The notes under the pieces: generated by a model
Told to the model about the DNA's origin: nothing
Databases searched by the model: none
What the model saw: the letters and a program-made list of their open reading frames with translations, nothing else
From: a bacterium
GTDB lineage: Bacteria > JAMOTN01
DNA length: 10,396 bases
Direction of reading: 5' to 3'
Assembly (NCBI GenBank): GCA_027062325.1
Contig: JAMOTN010000022.1
Location: 1 to 10,396, forward strand
Shown here: positions 1-5,834 of the stretch, one piece after another
Position numbering within the stretch: position 1 is the stretch's first letter
Layout: each line of letters opens with the position of its first letter
Translations under genes and position numbers: made by a program

Positions 1-2178
1 TCTGAAATTTTGGATTCGTACAATGTTTATTCTAAGGCAGGTCAGAATTTAATAGAAGAGGCTTATGAGTTTGCAATTAAAGCTCATGCAGGGCAGAGGC
101 GTCAGAGTGGCGAGCCATACTTTTCACATCCTTTTGAAGTGGCGAAAATCTTGACAGATTTAAAAATGGATGCCGTAACCATTGCAGCTGGACTTCTTCA
201 CGATACTATTGAGGATTGTGAAGAGGTTACGTTTGATCTTTTGAAAGAAAAATTTGGGCTTCCTGTTGCAGTGATTGTAGAAGGTGTGACCAAGCTTTCA
301 AAGATAGCGGTTCCGGAGAAAAAAGTGCGGGATGCGGAGAGTATAAGAAAAATGTTACTTGCGATGTCAAAGGATATAAGGGTGGTTATAGTTAAGTTAG
401 CAGATCGCCTCCACAACGTGCGCACTTTAAAAGGTGTAGGAGAAGAAAAAGAGAAGAGGATAGCTGCCCAAACACTTGAAATTTTTGCCCCTCTTGCTCA
501 TGCACTTGGAATGTACAAGATACAGCGTGAAATGGAAGATCTTTGTTTTGAAATTTTGTATCCAGCGGAGTTTAAGCGCATAAAAGCATTGATTGATGAA
601 TTATATGAGAAAAGGAAGGAGACTTTACATCAAGCAGTGGAGAAGATAGAACGTGCTTTAAAGGGTAATGGGATAAATGCTCGAACTTCCTTTCGCGTTA
701 AACATGCTTACAGCGTTTGGAGAAAGATGCATCTTAAGAGAAAGGATGCTTCTGAGATTTATGATTTGTTTGGAGTGAGGATTATAGTCAAGACGGTTGA
801 GGAGTGTTATGCAGCGTTAGGAATTGTGCATACGTTATTTGTTCCGGTGCAGGGGCGCTTTAAGGATTATATTGCTATGCCAAAGAGTAACGGTTATCAG
901 TCACTGCACACAACTCTGATGTTGAAGGGGGGAATTCCGTTCGAAGTTCAAATTAGAACTGAGAGGATGCACTACATTGCGGAAGAGGGAATTGCAGCTC
1001 ATTGGCGTTACAAAGAGGGTGGAAGTGATGATGTAGCGGAGAAGATTCGGTGGATAAGACAACTTATTGAGTGGCACAAGGATGTCAAAGTTGAGAATCC
1101 TCTTGAGTATATTGAATGGATAAAGGTTGATTTGTTTCAGGAAGAGGTATTCGTATTTACTCCGGCAGGAGATGTGGTAAGTCTTCCTGAGGGGGCGACG
1201 GCTCTTGATTTTGCTTACTACATACATACTGAAGTTGGGAATCATGCTAAGGTTGCCCGTGTAAATGGAATTGCAGTGCCATTGGACTATCGATTAAAAA
1301 CTGGTGACATTATAGAGATAATCACTTCGAAAGAGGTTGAGCCGACTCGCGAGTGGCTGAATTGGGTTGCTACTTCTAGAGCAAAGAGTAAAATTCGTGC
1401 TTATATAAGGACAAAAGAGAGGGAGTTGTATCTTGAAGACGGCTTGAGAAAACTATTTGAGGTTATAAGACAATTCAAAATGAAACTACAAACATTTCCA
1501 GAGGAAACTTTAAAGGAAAAAAATATTGATCTTTCGATACCTGAGGCTGAATCACCAGAAAAGTTGAGGCAAAGTCCGCTTCTTGAAAAAGCAGCTGTTG
1601 AATTGAACAAGGAGAGTATTGAGGAATTGCTGCTAGCTGTGGGGAGGGATGAGATCAAACCTAAAAGAGTTCTAGAATTTATAGTGCCAGCTTGGTTGGA
1701 GCTTGCTGCTTTGAAGGTCAAAAGGGAAGGTCAAACTTTGCGAAAAAGTATGGGATCTGTTGTTAAGATCTCTGGAAAGAGTGGTATTGCTTATAAGATT
1801 TCAAAGTGTTGTTGTCCAATACCAGGAGATGATGTTGTAGGAGTTGTCACCAGGAAAGGATTTATATCAATTCACAGAAAAAATTGTGCTAATGTTAATG
1901 GCGTTTTGCCGGAACGATTGGTTGATGTTGAGTGGACTGACTGGAAAGGAAAATTTGAAGTTTATGTTTTGGTTGAAGCTGTAGACAGAGAAGGGCTTTT
2001 GATGGATGTAGCTGCAGCATTGCGTGATATGTCAATAAATTTAAAACATGTGGAGGCATGGACTGAGGGGACACGAGCCTTTATAAAATTACGTTTTGAA
2101 GTTAAATCTAGGCAAGAATTGGAGAACGTTTTAAAGAAGATAAGGGGAGTAAAAGGGGTGGTTAATGTTAGTCGTTAA
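1..2178 (+). CDS. relA: Bifunctional (p)ppGpp synthetase/hydrolase, Rel/SpoT family (5' end probably outside window)
   Basis: Cytoplasmic stringent-response enzyme that makes (p)ppGpp from ATP and GDP/GTP and hydrolyses it. Counting from the TTG at position 10, the order is: HD hydrolase domain with H40, the HD pair 64-65 in HDTIED and D131 in ADRLHN; synthetase domain about 220-335 with RFKD at 283-286, followed by YIAMPKSNGYQSLHT, and EVQIRT at 312-317; TGS domain about 378-438; zinc-finger-like conserved-cysteine domain with CCC at 600-602, H622 and C626; C-terminal ACT domain about 650-715. The RXKD form of the synthetase motif is that of bifunctional Rel/SpoT enzymes; RelA-only synthetases carry EXDD. 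Both active sites look intact. Positions 1-9 stay open in frame (Ser-Glu-Ile), and family members usually have a short lead-in resembling SEILDSYN, so the real start is probably a few codons upstream and the TTG is not trusted. The next gene follows after 64 bases. Confidence 0.97.
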   Translation, partial: SEILDSYNVYSKAGQNLIEEAYEFAIKAHAGQRRQSGEPYFSHPFEVAKILTDLKMDAVTIAAGLLHDTIEDCEEVTFDLLKEKFGLPVAVIVEGVTKLSKIAVPEKKVRDAESIRKMLLAMSKDIRVVIVKLADRLHNVRTLKGVGEEKEKRIAAQTLEIFAPLAHALGMYKIQREMEDLCFEILYPAEFKRIKALIDELYEKRKETLHQAVEKIERALKGNGINARTSFRVKHAYSVWRKMHLKRKDASEIYDLFGVRIIVKTVEECYAALGIVHTLFVPVQGRFKDYIAMPKSNGYQSLHTTLMLKGGIPFEVQIRTERMHYIAEEGIAAHWRYKEGGSDDVAEKIRWIRQLIEWHKDVKVENPLEYIEWIKVDLFQEEVFVFTPAGDVVSLPEGATALDFAYYIHTEVGNHAKVARVNGIAVPLDYRLKTGDIIEIITSKEVEPTREWLNWVATSRAKSKIRAYIRTKERELYLEDGLRKLFEVIRQFKMKLQTFPEETLKEKNIDLSIPEAESPEKLRQSPLLEKAAVELNKESIEELLLAVGRDEIKPKRVLEFIVPAWLELAALKVKREGQTLRKSMGSVVKISGKSGIAYKISKCCCPIPGDDVVGVVTRKGFISIHRKNCANVNGVLPERLVDVEWTDWKGKFEVYVLVEAVDREGLLMDVAAALRDMSINLKHVEAWTEGTRAFIKLRFEVKSRQELENVLKKIRGVKGVVNVSR

Positions 2179-2179
2179 G

Positions 2180-2188
2180 TGGTAAAAT
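2180..2188 (+). promoter_or_regulatory. Possible extended -10 promoter element
   Basis: TGGTAAAAT reads as an extended -10 (TGn followed by TAAAAT, five of six matches to TATAAT), 55 bases upstream of the ATG of the acidic membrane protein. There is no convincing -35 hexamer at the usual spacing, which an extended -10 can tolerate. In an AT-rich genome such a match can arise by chance, so this is weak support for separate transcription of the acidic protein gene. Confidence 0.25.
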
Positions 2189-2242
2189 ATCCATAGGTAG
2201 ATGATGCATCTTGCAAACTGTTTTTTCAAGGAGGGATTTTCG

Positions 2243-2716
2243 ATGAGTATTGTTTATGCAGCTTCTACGGCAGAGCAAGCGGTAAATCTCTTAAACAAAT
2301 TAAACCCTTTAACTCTTGCAATTATTGGTTTGGTTGTTGTAGCAGTAGTACTTGCTATGATGGCTTCTTCGCGTGCTCCAATTTCAACAGGAGTTGCGGG
2401 TTCTGGAAGGGTTAGAAGTGGGAGGTCAAGTTCAATAAAGGATGAGTATAATGAGGACAAGTTGGGAGAAGAAAAAGAAGGAGAGGAGAAGGATAAGAAA
2501 GAAGAGGGAGAAGAGAAGAAAGAAGGAGATGCCAAAGAGGGAGAAGAAGATAAGGAAGATGCTACTGATAGAGAGGATATGGATTTTAGTTATGATGAAG
2601 ATGATGAGGATGAGAAAGAAGATGATGAGGAGGAAGAAGAGGAAGAAGATGCCACGGATGAAGATGATATGGATTTTGACTATGATGACGACGATGATGA
2701 TGATGATGATGAGTAA
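2243..2716 (+). CDS. Small single-pass membrane protein with very acidic tail
   Basis: Family not recognised. I chose the ATG at 2243 because AAGGAGGG at 2228-2235 sits just before it; an in-frame ATG at 2201 lacks such a site. The 157-residue product has a short N-terminal segment, one hydrophobic helix (about 22-41), a Ser/Gly/Arg-rich stretch (about 42-64) with several Arg, and a Glu/Lys- then Glu/Asp-rich tail (about 67-157). The tail holds two copies of a motif: DATDREDMDFSYDED (106-120) and DATDEDDMDFDYDDD (136-150), and ends in nine Asp and a Glu. The basic residues after the helix favour a cytoplasmic tail (positive-inside rule), though this is an inference. The tail is probably disordered; it could bind cations or basic partners. 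The continuous reading frame through biased sequence, the good Shine-Dalgarno and the fit between neighbours support a real gene. Low-complexity composition makes homology searches unreliable. Confidence 0.8.
   Translation: MSIVYAASTAEQAVNLLNKLNPLTLAIIGLVVVAVVLAMMASSRAPISTGVAGSGRVRSGRSSSIKDEYNEDKLGEEKEGEEKDKKEEGEEKKEGDAKEGEEDKEDATDREDMDFSYDEDDEDEKEDDEEEEEEEDATDEDDMDFDYDDDDDDDDDE
2684..2710 (+). repeat. GAY trinucleotide run encoding nine Asp
   Basis: Nine consecutive GAT/GAC codons, the last six all GAT, sit immediately before the final Glu codon and stop of the acidic membrane protein. Trinucleotide runs can change length by replication slippage without breaking the frame, so tail length may vary between strains. 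Confidence 0.85.
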
Positions 2717-2724
2717 TTGAAGAG

Positions 2725-3804
2725 ATGGGCGTTTGGAGGTATGTGGTAAAGACAACTCATAAAACTCCCAATTTTTGGACGGGACGCGAAAGGTTTTGTT
2801 CAGGGGACAGGTTACTGCTGAACCCTTACGTAGGCTGTGAGGTGGCTTGTCCCCTTTGTTATGCCGCGAATTATCCTTTTAAACTATTCAAGGAGGCAAA
2901 AAATAACAGACTTGTATTTTGTTATATAAACTTACCAAGGGATTTTGACTTGTTTTTAAAAAAAGTTAACTATGCTTTTACTATTTATCTATCTCCTGTT
3001 GCGGATCCATTGCAGCCAGCAGAAAAAGAGTTTGGTTTGACACGCCAAATTGTTGAAGTAGCAAAGCGCTGGGGTTTACCAGTTTCTATTACTACACGTT
3101 GTGAAGTTGATAGCTTTTTACTATCTTATGTGGATCACTTTCAGTTCAGCTTGAATACACTTGATAATAGAAAATGGCGACTTCTCTCTCCAAATGCAAT
3201 GGAGTTGACTTCTTACCTTGAACAAATCAAAGAGGTTTCCCGAGTTAAACCAGTAACTTTAAGAATTGATCCGATAATTTGGCCTTACACGTGGAATGAA
3301 GTGGATGACTTGATCGCGTTTGCACATGAGGCTGATGTAGCTCACGTGACTTTTAGCATTTTGGATTTACCCTCTGGAGGTAGAAGTTTTCTGAGAGGAC
3401 TGATAGGAAATAAAGTTGATTATTATAGCGAGTTTTTTAGAGGACGTTATCAGCTGTATGAGAATATGAGAAATAAACTATTACTTGAGTTGTGGGAAAA
3501 GACGAGAAGTTTGCGAGAGGCAGGGATAGAAATTGGATTTTGTATGGAAAAAGTTGAAGGAATAGATGCAAATCTTTATTTTGCCAAGCTTTCTAATTCG
3601 GCGCCACTCCACTGTGATGGTGTGAAATGGGGAGTTTTTAAAAAAGAAAGAGATGTTTTTAGGCCGTTAGTTTATTGTTCTGGTAATTGTCTTTACTGTT
3701 ATAAAGCAAGTTGCGGCTTAAATTGGCTTGCCATGAGAGGAGAGGGACGTTTTTTGAAAGTAAGTGATTTAAAAGCTAATTCAGAAGAAGCACTATTTAA
3801 TTGA
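2725..3804 (+). CDS. SPL-like radical SAM protein with extra C-terminal Cys cluster
   Basis: Probable radical S-adenosylmethionine enzyme related to the spore photoproduct lyase-like (SplB, COG1533) group; substrate unknown. NPYVGCEVACPLCYA (33-47) contains the CxxxCxxC triad C38/C42/C45 that binds the catalytic [4Fe-4S] cluster, in the NPYxGC context typical of SPL-like proteins. The middle (about 85-280) has barrel-like strands such as FTIYLSPVADP, SITTRCEV and VTLRIDPIIWP. Near the C-terminus a second C-x3-C-x2-C appears (C318/C322/C325, then C330; C297 is also nearby), suggesting an auxiliary iron-sulfur cluster. At 359 residues it is in the usual SPL-like range and looks complete. The start is 8 bases after the previous stop with only a weak GAAGAG site abutting it; a GTG at 2743 preceded by GGAGG is in frame but the spacing of 3 bases is too short. 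True spore photoproduct lyase activity is not implied; nothing in the window points to sporulation. Confidence 0.85.
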   Translation: MGVWRYVVKTTHKTPNFWTGRERFCSGDRLLLNPYVGCEVACPLCYAANYPFKLFKEAKNNRLVFCYINLPRDFDLFLKKVNYAFTIYLSPVADPLQPAEKEFGLTRQIVEVAKRWGLPVSITTRCEVDSFLLSYVDHFQFSLNTLDNRKWRLLSPNAMELTSYLEQIKEVSRVKPVTLRIDPIIWPYTWNEVDDLIAFAHEADVAHVTFSILDLPSGGRSFLRGLIGNKVDYYSEFFRGRYQLYENMRNKLLLELWEKTRSLREAGIEIGFCMEKVEGIDANLYFAKLSNSAPLHCDGVKWGVFKKERDVFRPLVYCSGNCLYCYKASCGLNWLAMRGEGRFLKVSDLKANSEEALFN

Positions 3805-3815
3805 TGATCAAGCTA

Positions 3816-3844
3816 TTGGCAACTTTTTTGTGATAGACTAACAT
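3816..3844 (+). promoter_or_regulatory. Candidate sigma-70-type promoter ahead of the pseudopilin-like gene
   Basis: TTGGCA (3816-3821, five of six matches to TTGACA) and TAACAT (3839-3844, four of six matches to TATAAT) are separated by 17 bases. This falls in the 106-base gap at 3805-3910, the longest gap in the window, and would give a leader of roughly 60 bases before the ATG at 3911. No hairpin with a T-run was found in the gap, so read-through from upstream is also possible. Confidence 0.45.
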
Positions 3845-3910
3845 TATGATGGGGAAGAAAATGAGTAAAAATCTGACTGTTTAAAATTACTTTTAACAGG
3901 AGGGCCATAT

Positions 3911-4837
3911 ATGGCTGATAAGGTAAAAAAGGTTTTTTGGGAGAAGTTGAAAAAATTCTTAGTTCCAGCAAGTTTTGCTTTTGTAATTGGAATTTTGCTA
4001 TTTGTTTCTTTAAGAATTTATTCAGGTTTAAAAATAACAGCTCAAATTGACAGATGCAATAGTGAATTGAAGTCTATTGCAAAAAAAGTTTTGACTTTTG
4101 TTCAAACTCAAGGAGAGGATCCAGAAAGTTGGCAGGATTTAATAAAGGCGGGAATACTTTCGGAAATTCCATACGATCCATGGGGGAGAGCTTACGAGCT
4201 TCTAGTAGATGCTTGCAAGGTTGTATCAGCTGGTCCTAACGGTAAATTTGGTGATGGGGATGATATAGGTGAGTACTGGATAAAAGATTTGGTTTTGATG
4301 CAGGCATATTTAGATGATGGTGGTACTTACAATGATAGATCAGATGATCTGCTAGTACTTGTTTTTTCTAAAAAAGTGGGCTTTTCTAAAGATAATGTTA
4401 CTGCTGATGATATACTGCAAGATTTTAAGCTAGTAACAAAATATGGGCAGCCTTTGGATATAGCGCAATACATTCCTGTAGATTCCCAAACAGAGTTTTT
4501 CATTGATGCAGATGATGAAAAGACGTTGGTTATCCATCTTCCTCCCAACCATCAGTTGGATGTTTTTAAATATGCAATAAATATTAAGGCTCCCCATGCG
4601 AATGTGATAATGGCCAGAGATGGTGTTCCTGCAGTTCCATCTGGGACCCCAATAGAGATAGAATCTGGGACTTACAATAAATATGCCAATGTTATGAAAA
4701 ATTTGGGAGTTGGAGAAGAGAGTGGGGAAGATAGTGATACTGAAGGTGGAGAAGTGCTCAATTGTAAGAGCGGGACTGTGAAAGCTGCAGATGAGGAAAA
4801 TTCTTCTGAAGAAAATGGGCTTGAAGGAGCTGAATAG
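3911..4837 (+). CDS. Membrane-anchored GspG-like (pseudopilin-related) protein with beta domain and acidic tail
   Basis: Probable cell-envelope protein related to the C-terminal domain of the type II secretion major pseudopilin GspG. A basic N-terminus (MADKVKKVFWEKLKK) precedes one hydrophobic helix (about 17-37). A helical stretch (about 42-84) leads to DPWGRAYE (89-96) and GPNGKFGDGDDI (108-119), the two sequence marks of GspG: the DPWG(R/N)PY turn and the glycine/aspartate loop that binds calcium in that family. The usual prepilin peptidase site (G, then F/M-T-L-I-E) is missing, so it would stay membrane-anchored and not be processed. Residues about 125-252 look like an added beta-sandwich domain with strands such as DLLVLVFSKKV and KTLVIHL and Asp-rich turns. 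Residues 267-308 are Ser/Glu/Gly-rich and acidic. C49 and C102 could pair outside the cell. AGGAGGG at 3898-3904 supports this start. Proximity to a PilB/GspE gene downstream fits a pilus or secretion role, which is inferred. Confidence 0.75.
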   Translation: MADKVKKVFWEKLKKFLVPASFAFVIGILLFVSLRIYSGLKITAQIDRCNSELKSIAKKVLTFVQTQGEDPESWQDLIKAGILSEIPYDPWGRAYELLVDACKVVSAGPNGKFGDGDDIGEYWIKDLVLMQAYLDDGGTYNDRSDDLLVLVFSKKVGFSKDNVTADDILQDFKLVTKYGQPLDIAQYIPVDSQTEFFIDADDEKTLVIHLPPNHQLDVFKYAINIKAPHANVIMARDGVPAVPSGTPIEIESGTYNKYANVMKNLGVGEESGEDSDTEGGEVLNCKSGTVKAADEENSSEENGLEGAE

Positions 4838-4846
4838 TTATAAAAT

Positions 4847-5797
4847 ATGAAAAGATTTACTTTATTATTCGTGCTTCTGCTTGGATTTGGTTGTGTTAAT
4901 TTCAAAGCTTGGGCTTTTTATATAGGAGATGTTTATTTTTCAACAGAAGAATTCTATTTGTATGTTAGAGATGAGCTTGCTGATCCAGAACTGGCTTCTA
5001 AATTTTTAAAAGAAGCTTTGTCAGCTGGGGAAAAGTGGGCTGCTAATTATATGCGTCCAAAGAATAAGTTTGAGGAGTTCAAGAGAATTATTGTAAGTGG
5101 AGATTTGAGTAAAGCAATTGAATTTTTAAAAGAAATTCCCGCAACTAAATTGAAAAGAGCATATTGGTTATTGGTTAACTATGCTTTGACTCAGCACAGA
5201 AATGATATTGTGTTTGCTTACTTACCGCGGCTTAATTTAGAAGATAAAAAACGACTGCTGATTTTAGCCCGCTCTATGGGTAATACGGAGGTTGTTGAAA
5301 AAGTTGTGAAGTTTTTAGAAGGAAGTGATGAAGAGGTTGCTTTAGCCAAGGCATCTGTTTTGTGGAGAAAGGGACAAAGAGATAAAGCTATAGATATTTA
5401 TAAAAATGCCTATCGTAAATTTTCTTCCCGGAAGGCGTTTGTGAATTTAATAAGTGGATTACTGGAGCTTGGTAGGATTTCGGAGGCTGAGTCTCTAGTG
5501 GAGGCAGATGCTTTTTTGAACGGAAAGGATGCAGCTTACTATTATTGTGCTGCCATAGTGAAGGTTAAAAAGGGAGATTTTAAAGGGGGTTTGAATTTGC
5601 TGAATAAAAGCCTAAATTTTTCATGGTTTGGTAGAGATAAGGTGTTGGAGTTAAAGAAAAAAATTGAAAAGCTGTTGTTGAATTACAATGTGAGCAAGTC
5701 TGAGGGTTCTTCTAATACTTCTGATTTTAAAGCATCTAAGATTGACTCCTCTAAGTCGGTTGAACTTGATCGAGAAATTAATGAGATATTGAAATAA
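4847..5797 (+). CDS. Exported TPR-like repeat protein
   Basis: Predicted secreted or periplasmic helical-repeat protein of unknown function. Residues 1-23 form a signal peptide: basic start MKR, hydrophobic core LLFVLLLGFG and a likely signal peptidase I site after AWA (21-23). C16 lies in the core, but GFGC does not fit a lipobox well, so a lipoprotein is less likely. The mature part is helical; about 162-260 carries TPR-like units (for example WRKGQRDKAIDIYKNAYRKF at 173-192, GLLELGRISEAESLVEADAF at 204-223, and VKKGDFKGGLNLLNKSLNFS at 240-259). The C-terminus (283-316) is Ser/Lys-rich and probably flexible. It begins 9 bases after the previous stop with no good Shine-Dalgarno sequence nearby, so translational coupling to the upstream gene is likely. 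TPR proteins often serve as assembly or docking factors for pili and secretion machines; that role here rests on neighbourhood only. Confidence 0.75.
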   Translation: MKRFTLLFVLLLGFGCVNFKAWAFYIGDVYFSTEEFYLYVRDELADPELASKFLKEALSAGEKWAANYMRPKNKFEEFKRIIVSGDLSKAIEFLKEIPATKLKRAYWLLVNYALTQHRNDIVFAYLPRLNLEDKKRLLILARSMGNTEVVEKVVKFLEGSDEEVALAKASVLWRKGQRDKAIDIYKNAYRKFSSRKAFVNLISGLLELGRISEAESLVEADAFLNGKDAAYYYCAAIVKVKKGDFKGGLNLLNKSLNFSWFGRDKVLELKKKIEKLLLNYNVSKSEGSSNTSDFKASKIDSSKSVELDREINEILK

Positions 5798-5834
5798 ATC
5801 ATGAGTATAGCTTTATTTAACTGGAGGGAAGCTG

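Noticed and set aside
901-1721. Minus-strand open frames across the Rel/SpoT gene
   Set aside because: They overlap a well-supported conserved gene and have no recognisable protein features.
2201-2242. Upstream in-frame ATG for the acidic membrane protein (14 extra residues)
   Set aside because: No Shine-Dalgarno site precedes it, whereas the AAGGAGGG that would lie inside the longer frame is ideally placed for the ATG at 2243.
2432-2755. Minus-strand open frame rich in Ile/Phe/Leu opposite the acidic protein
   Set aside because: It is the complement of Glu/Asp/Lys codons (GAT, GAA, AAG) and so automatically reads as hydrophobic; it has no independent support and the + strand frame has a good ribosome site.
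3801-3830. Possible terminator after the radical SAM gene (TTGATGATCAA palindrome and a T6 run)
   Set aside because: The palindrome has five-base arms with only one base between, too little for a loop, and the T-run is separated from it by unpaired sequence.
3846-3884. Tiny frame MMGKKMSKNLTV in the gap before the pseudopilin-like gene
   Set aside because: Twelve codons with no clear ribosome site for the first ATG and no attenuator-like hairpin or codon run; it probably arises by chance in the leader.
4839-4844. TATAAA just before the TPR protein start
   Set aside because: No -35 element at a sensible distance and it is too close to the ATG for a normal leader; taken as AT-rich spacer.
4892-4894. 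Lipoprotein cysteine (C16) in the TPR protein signal peptide
   Set aside because: The residues before it (GFG) do not match a lipobox, and AWA at 21-23 gives a better signal peptidase I site.
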